Both the position numbers and the translations under genes were made by a program. Under the pieces are notes generated by a model. The model did not search any database and was not told where the DNA came from. It worked only from the letters and a program-made list of their open reading frames with translations. A stretch of DNA of 44,741 nt. It comes from Chara braunii. Its lineage: Eukaryota; Streptophyta; Charophyceae; Charales; Characeae. Below are positions 31,245 through 41,478 of the stretch, one piece after another (the first letter of the stretch is position 1; every line of letters begins with the position of its first letter). The stretch lies in the NCBI GenBank assembly GCA_003427395.1, contig BFEA01000347.1, positions 584,173-628,913 of the forward strand. Direction: 5' to 3'.

Positions 31245-32321
31245 TGTCGAGCGCATCGGTCCGGCACCGCACAAGGCAGCGCGGGACCCTCCCAGCAATA
31301 AAATACTCAGTATCTTTGTTAAATGGTCATTCAATAAAGTCCGGGTAAAAACACAATGAAACTGATCAAACCACAGGGCTAAAGTCTTTAGGTTGAATGG
31401 CAAGAGTGGATCGTAAATCGACGAATCGGCAACCGACCTGTTATCAGTGATAACAGAAGGTGATCCTTGTAAGATCAAGATGAATCTAACCCAAATCCTG
31501 AATCAATCGATCAAGAAGAACTGTAACACAAGACAGACAAATCCCCAAGCTAAGTCTATAAGTTCAAGGAGAATAATCTCTCATCAGATCTCACTCAAAT
31601 CATCTTATTTAACTAAACCTAAGTTTACCTCTAAGCAAGTGTCAAAAGAAAGGTAGACCCTAGCATAATCTTCTTTAGACAGAGTGAATTTTCCAGGATT
31701 GTCACCTGTCAAAATATAATATAACTCCTTTTAAATTAAGAAAATTTCGGCAGCGCTTCCCGTAGGAAAAGTGTCTTTTCAAAATTTATATCAGTCCGAA
31801 TATGGAAACAAAAATAGTTTTTGACTTTTCAAAGTCAAAGTTTGTCTAACTCCCTGAATTAGCACAAATTTGGACAGCACTCCCTTTAGAAAATAAGACT
31901 TTCCAGATTTTTACTAAGTCATGTACAAAATTTAGACAAGTTGAACTTTAAAATGTCAAAATTTGACTAACTCCTTGGATTTGCAGAAATTTCGGCAGCT
32001 CTTCCCGTAGAGAAAGTAGCTTACCAAAATTTATACAAAGCCAAGTATAATAAATGATCCCAGAAAATGCAAAAATTGACCTAAGTAAAATAAAAGTAGC
32101 TAAAAAAATGCAGAAATTAAACTAACTCTTATCGCTCTAGCACGTGGCGAGCCTCTAAAGCAACTACCTATCAAACTGAAACTCAGACTAAGTAGTAATC
32201 TCTCGCTCAATCACATGCAATGCCAAACCATAAGGAATAAGTACTCACCATCCCCAAGTCAAAATCCTCATAGATAGTTCATGATGATTTAACTCTTGTA
32301 CCCAACTTAAATATGGTGTAG

Positions 32322-32945
32322 TGCTAGACCATTCAGCTTAGAAACAATGTATAACATGCCTTTAGGATATACACGAACATGTTACACAATTACTTTTATC
32401 TTCTTTCGGCATATGACTAGACCATTCAGCTTATAAACAATGCCTATCCGCCCTGAACTGTTTAATATCCAAAATTTAGTAGTTATCTGACTTTGTTCTC
32501 AAAAGAAAAAACAAATATGGGCAGGGGACTGAACCATTCGGCTTGGAAACAATGTTCAACTTGCCCAGACTACTTCGAATTATACCATGTAACTTTCCTT
32601 CTCTTCTTAGTGATATGGTTTAGCGTTGGACCATTCGGCTTGCGAATAATGCCCAACTGCCAATTCACATGCAAATATAAGTAAAGTACTTTCTTTTATA
32701 CTCAGGTTGTACTTATGTGCGTGGTTTTCAGGCTAAGCCATTCAACTTAAAAACAATGCTCAACCTTAGACCAAAAATCCTCCCTCAGAACAAAACAAGA
32801 AAACCCCTTCACATCAGGCAAACCCTCGAAAAATAGACATGGCAACCAGGTCATTCAGCTCAGAAACAATATCTGTCCCTTCATAAAACAACCAAATAAA
32901 CACAGTCATGGGTCATTCAGCTTAGAAACAATGCCCAGTCCTTGG
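32322..32945. repeat. Diverged motif array with GACCATTCAGCTTAGAAACAAT units
   Basis: Seven units near 32324, 32412, 32525, 32629, 32734, 32850 and 32911 share ACCATTC(A/G)GCTTAGAAACAATGCCCA. They sit at the same place in the LTR as the CCCTAACTTAAGGG array and keep the ACC...CTTA...GCCCA skeleton, so the array has been re-homogenised to a new sequence in this subfamily. Confidence 0.85.
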
Positions 32946-32949
32946 TTGA

Positions 32950-35255
32950 CCCAGTCAAACACATGCAGTCTGCCTTCCTCCCACCTTCCCCCTAGTTCAT
33001 CCCTTAGTCTGCTTTCGATCAAAATAAAGTTGAAACTTAGGTTTCACTCTCATGCATTCCTTCCATTTAGTCTGGTTAAGTCCTGAAAGAAAGCAAAGTC
33101 ATAGGGGCAATCTCATGCATATATCAGTAAAACGAAAGGGAAGTAGTTAAACAGGGGTAATATGGGGTCATACAGTTAGAGAAAGGTATACCTGATGGTT
33201 CCCTGCCTCCATAACTCCTCCTGAGTTCCGACAGAGTTCCCGCAATCGGTGGGCGGATTCCCCACAGAGTCTTGCTGCGGTCCTACTGGTTGCAATCCCG
33301 CCTGCCGCCTCCTTCTCAGCACATCAGACTAGACTTAAAGTTAGAAGGGCAGAAAAAAGGGTTTCAAATGCTCGAGATACGAGGAAGGGACTGACTCAAC
33401 TCGCAGGAGAGGGCCTTGAAACCTCAATGCGCTTGAGGGTCCCGCAATGGTGGCCAAGTCGCAGCAGTTTGACCAAGTTGAAGCCCAATAATCAAACGTT
33501 GACCCTCTGACAGTCTCCCAAAGTCCAGCAATAACTCCCCTCTTCAATAGTCTCAATTCCTCCCGCAAGCTCGAGATCTGAAACGTAATAGTCGTAGCCC
33601 AAACACCAAAACATGGATACGAAAGTCACGCCTCTTTTAAGAACAACAATAGTACCACTGTTGCTCTGCCTACATTCTACGGTAATACGACTTCGGCATG
33701 GTTCTTAGCAACAACAATCTGACCATCCGCACACTTCGCGATCCGGGGCACACTAGTCAAGACCCCGATTTGCAGGTTGTTGTCCAAAACGCCGTCTGCA
33801 ATTCCTCATGGTTGCTCCCTCATTCGGTCAGCCAACAGGCTGAATGAACTCGGTATGTCTCAATCTAGATTGCGCCCCTGGCTTCTTTCAGACTGCTAGT
33901 TAGTCTCTCACATCCCTTGTCTCTCTTCCTTCTACTCCTTCACTCGTGCTTTCACCTGCAGATATCAGCCCTCAGTGCATGGTCTCACACAGTCGTCCGG
34001 AATGACCATTTCTTTCCGCCAGGGCAAGAACGACAGGACTACGACAAATCAGTTCGGGGATGAAGGCTTTGAAGACGAAAGGTATGACCCCGAAGACTTC
34101 CCTTCTTGTTCATACGCGCACCAACACCCATGCCTGCACTTACCTCCCTCCACCCGTTCGACTCTTCTTTCACACACAGGGAGACTGAACCTTTCCCTAG
34201 AACACTGCGAGATGCATGTGCGCAAAAAGGTAGGGCGGGGGGGTGCTACTTCCATCGTTAGGAGCAGCGCACCAGTCAACAAGTAGGTATCCTACCTCGG
34301 CGGCTCACTCCTCCTCGCCTTCCCTCCATCATCAGCAAGAGTAGAAACGAACTGAATCTTATGCCAAAAATCGGGAAGGTGCAGCCGCCTATCTGCTCAC
34401 CTCTTCATAGCGCAGCTACCAACTCTCACAGCGGTGAAACCGGCGCCCAAATCAAGATTCTGCCACGACCATTTGATCCAGAGTGCTTCGAAACCCCCAT
34501 ATAGCATCTTATCGCGCTCAATTTCGTGAAGGAACGAGCGAGATAAATAACTTTAGTTGTAGTTCTTTCCTTTTCCTTCGTTCTCGATAACTCCGCGCAC
34601 CACATTTTCTTCCTACCCCTTTCTACACTCACTAATTGCTCAAACCAACGACGAATTCGAATTCGCCTCACCTTTAAACCCCCACTTTGACACCCACCTC
34701 ACTCGATTTCTTCTCCCCGTTTTTTCCTCTCCTCCGCTATAGCTCTGCGCACGAGCTTTCCCTCCTAACTTCTTTAACACTAACTCTTATCCTAATCCGA
34801 CTACAGATCCGGGGTCCCCCGCCCTGAAAACCCCCGGATCTCCTCCTCCTTAACCTGTTTCCGTTCACAATTGGCTGCACTATATGGTTTCTCTCCTTCT
34901 TCTTCCCGTCTCCTCCATAGCTCGACGCACCCCCAATCTCATCTAACTTCTATCCTACTGACCTATCCTCAAAACTAACACTACCATCAGATTCGTCCGG
35001 GGTCAAAACCCCGAGATCGCATTTCTCCCCCTCGATTCTGCTCAGGATCGAGGGCACTACATCTCCTTAACCGCGCCCGACTTATTCTTCCGCCATCCCC
35101 TCCGTGCATGTATCTGGAGCGGATTCGCACCGGGTTCACCCCCCCTTTTTTTTTCCCTCCGCTGTTGTGTCCGGCCTCCCTTCCGCTCGTTTTGCCTCCG
35201 CTGCTGCTCGCTCAGCTCCGTTGCCTGCCTACTTCTGCCCGCGGCTGCCTTGGTG
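32950..35255. other. LTR body of the nested unit, no gene seen
   Basis: Partly collinear with copies A and B, including the CGGCAGAGTTCCCGCAATCGGT-like block (33225-33250), a TTTAAACCCC in place of the TATA box (near 34670), CTCACTCGATTTC (34693), and pyrimidine-rich stretches. Short frames are not credible genes. Confidence 0.55.
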
Positions 35256-35257
35256 CG

Positions 35258-35698
35258 CTATCTGGCCTTCCCGCGGCTGCCCGGTGCAACCCGACCGGAC
35301 CCATGCCCATCACCCACTAAGCCCATAGGAGGGGACCAGAGGGGAGGCGAAGTGACTGGCCCATGGGGGAAGCCCGACCCTGGTGCCACCGGCTGACCCC
35401 TGGCTGGCACCACCCACCTGCCGTAGCAGGCGTCATACCGGTTGGCTGGTGCGGCTCCCACATGTTCCTTTATTGGAGGCTTGGGCACGAGCGTGGCTGC
35501 CACGGGGTTTCCTGCAAATACAGCACACCCCCGCGCGACCTCGTCGGACCCGAAACGTAGGTCATATACATTTTGCATTACCGACCCAATCACGAGCTCA
35601 AGCCCTGATCGCGCAGTGGTGGCCATTAATTCCGGCGTTGCGTCCAGGTCAATGTGATGTCGGAGCATAAAAAGAAATAAACAAAGATATAACGCCAA
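35258..35698 (-). CDS. GC-rich open stretch of unknown function, possible captured exon
   Basis: An uninterrupted 146-codon minus-strand frame. The middle (LRHHIDLDATPELMATTARS, YDLRFGSDEVARGCAVFAGN) has a natural protein composition, while the end is Pro/Gly-rich and may be untranslated. A donor-like GGCAG|GTGGGT follows the natural-looking part near 35425. No homologous segment exists in LTR A or B, where the U6-derived segment occupies this place. I do not recognise the protein, and it may be chance in GC-rich DNA. Confidence 0.3.
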   Translation of the reverse strand: MALYLCLFLFMLRHHIDLDATPELMATTARSGLELVIGSVMQNVYDLRFGSDEVARGCAVFAGNPVAATLVPKPPIKEHVGAAPANRYDACYGRWVVPARGQPVAPGSGFPHGPVTSPPLWSPPMGLVGDGHGSGRVAPGSRGKAR

Positions 35699-36303
35699 AA
35701 AAAATGATTATCTAGAAAATGCCACCACAGATCGGACGCTGCAGACAGCAAGAACAAGGATAGCCCCACCGGGCCCTCGACCCCTCGGTCCCCTTCACGC
35801 TACTCTGCTACTCCCGCGCCGTCGCCACTCAGTCTCGATCCTTACCCCTTCGACGAAAATCGGACGTCGTAACCGCTACTGCTAACCCCAAGTCTGGGTT
35901 TGGCTCCGACGGACACCTAAATAAACGGACACCGCACAACGCGCGAGCCTACTTAAAACACTTCAAGACCTCCTCGTTGTCGATGTCGCTCTCCACACGT
36001 ACGCATAAGTCTTAAATAAACACACCAATCAGGAGACAGAATCCCTTTGATCCTAACTTACTCAGAAAAATAAAAATCTGGTCGGCGACCACGCCGACTC
36101 TTCAATCATCCAAAATAAAAAGAGATCACGCACGCCTTAAGTCTGCGCGCCTACACACTCTTTGCTCTAGTCAACTAACCAGTCAACGTAAACCACAGAC
36201 ACTGCCCCGCCCTCGCGCGGTGTACTTAGCCTTAAACCAAACTTATTTTCTGGTATTTGCAAAAACCAGGGTGGATACCCTTGTAAGGGTATTCGCCCTG
36301 ACA

Positions 36304-36560
36304 TCGCCAGCAGTTCTCGTAGAGAAAGTAGCTTTCCAAAATTTATACAAAGCTAAGTCCAAAGACCAATTTTATCTAACTCCCTGAATTAGCAAAACTT
36401 TGGGTGACACTCCTTTTAGAAAAGGAGACTTTCCATATTTTTATTAAGCCATGCATAAAATTTAAACAAGCAAAACTTTGAAAAGTTAAAATATGACTAA
36501 CTCCTAGGTTTCGTAGAAATTTCAGCAGCGCTTCCTGTAGAGAAAGTGGTTTACCAAGAT
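36304..36560 (-). mobile_element. Continuation of the interrupted older LTR
   Basis: Resumes in the GCTTCCCGTAG unit where 31244 stopped and holds further units like those at 31860-32050. It ends at the LINE junction near 36560. Confidence 0.6.
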
Positions 36561-37756
36561 TAGGGATTTAGTTAGTGGTTTAAGGAATTCTTCTATTTCT
36601 TTAACCCTTTGCTCCCTCGCCTGCTTACATTCTAATGTGAAAAGGGATTTGTAAAAATCCCTCGCTATTTTTATGCATACCGCCGTTGAAGTGACTAGAG
36701 AGAATTGATCCGCTTGGGGTAAAAAAAAAACTCAATGATTGTGCGACCAGTCCTTACTCTTGCTGTGGCAAAAAATCTCGCACCCATGGCCTTTTAACTT
36801 TACTCTGATTTTGATCCCTTGCCAACGATGTTCCATAAATGTTAATAATTTGGTTTCAAGGGCACAATTTTTTTGGGAAATTTCAGTCTTCTTGTTTTCA
36901 CGAGTCAACTCCTCTTCTTGTTGTTGAAGTTGTTGGAGTTGTTGGAGTTGTTTTTGTAAGTCTATTTCTTCCATATGTTGCTGCATAGCAAGCAATTTTG
37001 AATATTCATTACATTTACAGCCCAAGAATATTAGGTCGTTGTTGAACCAACGTATATCATCCTTTATTTGGTTTTTCTCTTCTCTCTAGAAGGATCAAAC
37101 ATCATGAAGATATACTTTAAAACTGTCTGTGTGCAGCAAAGACGTATTTAGTTTATAGAAAATATTTCCCTTGGTTAGGCTTCTTTCTGAAAGAAAGTAA
37201 TACCGTAATCATAGCATGATCTAGACCCGGGAAAACACTACTAGGGAATATCTCTGCTACTTGGAGAGCAACCTCCAATTCTTCTGATAAAAATATTAGG
37301 TTTATACGAGACTTTGATGCTTTCATAGTTTGACTCTTCCGGAAACATGTATATGAGTGTTTGGTAGGAAAAGGACGTCTGTAAGCATCAAAGAGGTTGA
37401 AAGATGGACACATTCTTTCAATAATTTTCTCATCCCTTTCTATATGTAATGGATAGGGGAAGGGGATCTGTCACCGATTCAAGTGTCTATTTGGGGCTGC
37501 ATTGTAATCCCCTGCCATCACCACTGGGATACCCACCGGGAGACGGCCCTTTAGGGATTCAAAGAAGCGAGATTTTTCACTTACCTCATTAGGAGCGTAC
37601 ACACATAGGATTGTTACCACTTCAATCTCTAACATAGCCAAAAGGATTACCCATCTTCCTTCCTCTTTGTCTACTTTCCAATAGAGAGGGTCAATCTTTG
37701 AGTTAGGGGGGAGCCAGATTGCTACACATGCACTGCCTGGTTTGGGGGCGTGTGCC
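36561..37756 (-). pseudogene. LINE (L1-like) ORF2 fragment, endonuclease and following region
   Basis: Minus-strand fragments in order: IDPLYW and ILCVYAPNE, then VVMAGDYNAAPN (the GD(F/Y)N catalytic block), a stop at 37471, SRINLIFLSEEL and PGLDHAMI (the SDH block with Ser changed to Leu) of an APE-type endonuclease. A coiled-coil Gln/Leu/Glu stretch (36880-37010) with RVKLKGHGCEIF and ARDFYKSLF follows, as in plant L1 ORF2 between endonuclease and RT. It stops before the RT core. Several stops and frame changes make it dead. Confidence 0.8.
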
Positions 37757-38043
37757 TCACTCCATGTGAATGGGTTAGCATCCGCCAAACAATCAAAACG
37801 ACAAACAATCTATGAGCAGATGAGAGGGGTTGGGGGTAGGGAATGGCCTGATGCCATCTGTGTGCAAGAAACACATTTGATGGACAATGCGGATCATCAT
37901 CATATACACAAACAGATCTGGTCTCATCAGGCCTTGAAGGCACACGCCCCCAAACCAGGCAGCGCAGGTGTAGCAATCTGGCTCCCCCCTAACTCGAAAA
38001 TTGACCCTCTATACTGGGAAGTAGACAAGGAGGAAGGAAGATG
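37652..38043. repeat. 105-bp inverted repeat with 182-bp spacer
   Basis: Arms 37652-37756 and 37939-38043 are complementary with about ten mismatches. They come from the overlap of the two oppositely oriented LINE pieces. Confidence 0.85.
37757..38043 (+). pseudogene. Inverted 5' piece of the LINE endonuclease
   Basis: The plus-strand frame has LHVNGLASAK, then DAICVQETHL (catalytic Glu), then IWLPPNSKIDPLYW. It is the N-terminal part of the same endonuclease, in opposite orientation to its C-terminal part. Its last 105 bp duplicate the start of the minus-strand piece. Confidence 0.8.
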
Positions 38044-39070
38044 CGTGCGATATCGTGCCTCGTCCCTTTTTTCGCTTCACCCATGACTGTTATCGTATTT
38101 GAGCGCAAAAAGGTAAAGTGCAAAACTTTGCATAAATAATCATCACTTTGTACACCTCTATCATAATGACTAGTCATGTGTGAATACGTGAGCAATCGCG
38201 ACGATGGAACACTATATAGTGTCTATAAACATGTGATCCCCTATGAAACATGGACTCTCATTTGATGCTTAGGTATCGGCTGATGCGCCTGTGAAAAGGT
38301 TAGTCCTTTAGTGAGCGCAGAAGTAGACGGAGCATCCTGCCATCTTATGCACCTGGTTTTGCCCTAAGAGAGGTAGGGTAGGATGACACTGAGGGAAGAA
38401 GGGAACTTGGAGTGGTGACGAGTTGTCTGGCGTACCACCACCGACATGCGAACCCTTCTACCCAGAACCTTATCGTTCCTCTAAGATAATTTTTAAACAA
38501 GGAAAATCAAATTGTCGTGCGAGCGTGAAAATGTAAATGTCCATAGGCCTTGGCCTATGCTAAACACATGAGTGTACCGGCTACGACAGTCGTACGCAAG
38601 GAAATTGTCAAGTTGCGCGTTGCCACTTTGTGATTATTATGACCCATAACTTATTCCGTGTTGGGTCTTAGGTGTAGTCCACACGCGAAAATGCTTAAGA
38701 GGGACACACGTGGGAGAGAAATCATAATATTCCGATATGTGAACTCTCGCAACCAACTGTCATGGCAACGCTTCACGCGTTACTTACAACCACTCGACCC
38801 TTCGTGGGCTTCGGCGTTGCGCACGACACTCAAATATCAGAGATGAAGTGTCGTGAGGGGAATTTCTTTCACGATATTGAATGGCTGAAGGATAAGTCGT
38901 TCAACCCTCGCGACACACTTTTGTCCTTCAGGCGGAGCGCCATAATGAGTAGTGCGCAAATGCTTAGTGCATAGGGGAACCTTTTTTATGTTGAACTGGA
39001 ATGTGGCATATCCTAAACAAGGACCTCGAATTCCAGGTTTGTGACCAACGTCCGACCAATTAATTCAAAT
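38044..39070. mobile_element. LTR-family fragment related to 18690-19690
   Basis: Shares GCACTATATAG-type, TCGGCTGA, CCATCTT(C/A)TGCACC and AACGTCCGACCA(A/G) landmarks with the extra block of LTR B, in the same orientation. No coding signature. Confidence 0.55.
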
Positions 39071-39318
39071 AGCAAAAACAAGAGTATGCATTGTCTCGGG
39101 TATCACACGAATTATGCATGTGCATGTTCACTTGGCCAGAATGACTACATGAAAATAAAGTAGTTCGTCAGTGTCAAAGTGTCGCATTTTTTGTGGCGAG
39201 CGACTAAGACGCAAAGTGGGTTTTTAGGGGGCAAAAAAAATTGGTGGACTGGTCCTTGGCAAAATTGCGGGCTACCTACAACTAGCCCTGGTAGAACCGG
39301 GACTCTTGGAAAAAGGGA

Positions 39319-39410
39319 GGACCGGTCCTCGGGTGGAAGCGGACCCCAAAACGAAGTGGGGGGCGTTGGACCGGTCCTCAGGTGGAAGCGGACCCGAAAA
39401 AGAAGTGAGG
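39319..39410. repeat. Two tandem units, period 49 bp
   Basis: GGACCGGTCCTCGGGTGGAA (39319) and GGACCGGTCCTCAGGTGGAA (39368) each continue into GCGGACCC and AGAAGTG or CGAAGTG. Confidence 0.85.
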
Positions 39411-39571
39411 GCATGTAAACTGCAAAAAAACCCTCAAGCTCAGACCCTGAGGTCCGTCTTCTCAAAATAGGGAGGTCAAGCGCAACGAAAAATACGTTTT
39501 GTAAGAGGCAACTTTGGCGATTTTCTATGCTCAGAGGAACCCGCAGAAAAATAAAAAATTTTGAGAATTCA

Positions 39572-39870
39572 TACATGAGGTCGTGTTCTTTCCAGGAAAA
39601 ATATTAGAATATTTTCAAAAAATCATTTAGACAGCGAAATAATCGTCACGCCGATTCAACACATTTTTCATTTTTGCCACTCAGCAATGTGTGGGCCAAC
39701 TAAAAAATTATTTCAAATTCAGTGGGGTTTTGCGCTCAAAAGAAATTGGAGTTCTCGTAGATTTTGCTATGGTTTTTCCAGGAACAACGCTAAATAAATT
39801 TTAAAAAATCATTCCAACTGTGAAATAGATCATGGCCCCAATGTGACCCATATTGCAATTTGCCATTCAA
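39572..39870. repeat. Imperfect direct repeat, period about 185 bp
   Basis: Two blocks share TTTCCAGGAA, CAAAAAATCATT or TAAAAAATCATT, GAAATA and TTTGCCA in the same order, starting near 39587 and 39776. Confidence 0.6.
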
Positions 39871-39871
39871 C

Positions 39872-39896
39872 TTTTTTTTTTTTTTTTTTTTTTTTN
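39872..39896. repeat. Poly(T) run with unresolved base
   Basis: 24 Ts followed by N at 39896 and a short CT repeat. The run length is not reliable. Confidence 0.9.
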
Positions 39897-41020
39897 TCTC
39901 TCTCTCAATATTGGCCAACTTTTCCCAGACCCTTCGTATTTTCGTTTTACCACTAGTGGCTCAGGTCATTTTTGCGTTTTGCCCTCTTGTTGTGTGTTTG
40001 TGCGTGTGTGAGAAAGAGAAAGAAGGGAAGCGTGATAGCGGGGCGGTGTCGGGGCAAATACCCCTAAATACCCCTGGGATTTTCAACGTCAAACGTTGTC
40101 CAACTCTTTCGTTGAATTGAAGGACTTGACGAAACTGGTGATTGTCGAAAGTTCATTCAGACTAACCGATGACCGAGAGACTGAAACTTGTATAAACTTT
40201 AGTTCAGACGTTTGCATCGCCCGAAAGTAATAAAAACAACAGGCAATTGCTAGCAGGGCTGAAAAAAGGCGCGGGTGTGGATATGTCAGGGCTAGGCTTA
40301 TCCTACCTAAAGAAATTACGCGCGACTGCTAAGCCCCACGATTCAAAACCTAGGTAGGTTGGGAAGAGCTGGTCGCGCCTGTTATGGGACCATGGTGTGC
40401 GCCTGAGAAAGTGAAAGGATTGTTTTTTTTGTCGCGGACCTGTCGCATGCGCGGATAAGGCTTGTGGGAGCCATTGGGGCAGGACGCCCGCTGGTTCGAC
40501 GGCGACGCGGCTAAAGGAGAGGCAGTCTGAGCCTGCCTTAACTATGGAAGGTGGGCCTAAAGGGAGGTAGAAGAGTTGCGGGTTTAGCTCCTGTGATAGG
40601 AGCTAGCCCAATAGGTACCATCATCTACTTCCACCCAGCAGATGTTGGGATCGAGTCTGAAACTGTGCACCTACTGGTGCTAGCGTCTTTTGGAGCTGGT
40701 GCCTAGTGACGCGGCCGATTTCGGTCGTGCGATCTCAGGATCTCGCGGCTGAGATCAGCCACACGGAGCATGGTCTCTGCGCTTTCAACGAAGGCACGCA
40801 CAAATCGAGAAATGTCAAAAATAAAAAATAAAAAAAAATCTTATGGATTCGTACTTGGGTCCGTAGTTTAATAGATCGTAGGTGTTCCACAATCAGCTGT
40901 GACCGTTGGCTACTGCTAACGGAAAAAAAAAAAAAAAAACTAAAAAAAAAAAAAAATTAAAACTAAGTACATGTTGAAGCTCCGGATGACGCTAAAGGAA
41001 GTGACTGGGGCGTTTTAAGC

Positions 41021-41048
41021 CCCAGTGCACTTGAAAGTGTGCACTGGG
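41021..41048. other. Hairpin in the left LTR
   Basis: CCCAGTGCAC and GTGCACTGGG form a perfect 10-bp stem with an 8-base loop. The right LTR has lost the 3' arm. Confidence 0.85.
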
Positions 41049-41091
41049 AACGGACGACACTCGGGTTTGCTTGGCGTTAACCAAGCGTATC

Positions 41092-41100
41092 TATATTATA
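41092..41100 (+). promoter_or_regulatory. Possible LTR TATA box
   Basis: TATATTATA directly before the R/U5-like region conserved across families. The right LTR has TATACTACA at the same place. Confidence 0.4.
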
Positions 41101-41460
41101 GCAAACGAGCAAACGTCGTCGGCTGACCTACCTCTACGACTGCATTTTAAAACTTTCACACGTGGGTCAGTAGCTCGGTAGGGATACGCCCCCAACGGTG
41201 GTGACAACCCCTTAGGGAAGGAAAGTTTATGCCCCGCGGGAACCTATCCTGTCGTAGGGGACCGCAGGATGTATAACTGGCGCACCCAGCTAGAGCGGTG
41301 AAGGGACGACGCTACCACGACTGTCTCGAAGGTTCGTGGGATTATTTTGCGTCGTTCCCAAGTTGACTCTGAATTATTGATTTTGTTAAACTCCTGAATA
41401 ACATGGTCGGGATGACTCTCGCCTTTGCGAAAAAAGGCGGGAGCCGATGCGCTCGACAGG

Positions 41461-41478
41461 TGACGCCGTTGTCAGGGA
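41461..41478 (+). promoter_or_regulatory. Primer binding site, tRNA-Asp type
   Basis: TGACGCCGTTGTCAGGGA matches 15 of 18 bases of the tRNA-Asp complement. All three differences are transitions. Confidence 0.75.

Larger units (their letters stand above)
31245..36303 (-). mobile_element. Nested LTR-like unit with family termini, about 5.1 kb
   Basis: On the plus strand it begins TGTCGAGCGCATCGG and ends GCCCTGACA, the termini of LTR B. It has the subterminal ACCCTTGTAAGGGT (36277-36290). No PBS precedes 31245, so it behaves as a solo LTR. It lacks most of the R/U5 and module region (its first 60 bases jump directly to the tail). It carries a diverged motif array and a different internal segment in place of the U6. 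No clean target duplication is left. Confidence 0.6.
39071..40080. other. Unassigned segment with local repeats
   Basis: No gene recognised. A minus-strand frame over 39145-39576 is created partly by a tandem repeat and has no family pattern. It contains the repeats listed next and a poly(T) with an N. Confidence 0.5.
40081..41459 (+). mobile_element. Left LTR of a non-coding plus-strand element
   Basis: Matches 43281-44644 over its length: TCTTTCGT(T/G)GAATTGAAGG, GACCGAGAGACTGAAACTT, a GATCTCAG...CTGAGATC hairpin and GATGCGCTCGA(C/T)AG at the end. A tRNA-Asp-type PBS follows at once. The 5' edge is set by where similarity begins and by a TGGGAT found just outside both ends (40075-40080, 44645-44650). 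Under this edge the LTR does not begin with TG, so the boundary is uncertain by a few bases. Confidence 0.7.

Noticed and set aside
39145-39576. 143-codon minus-strand frame
   Set aside because: Spans a 49-bp tandem repeat, has no recognisable domain and no relative in the window.
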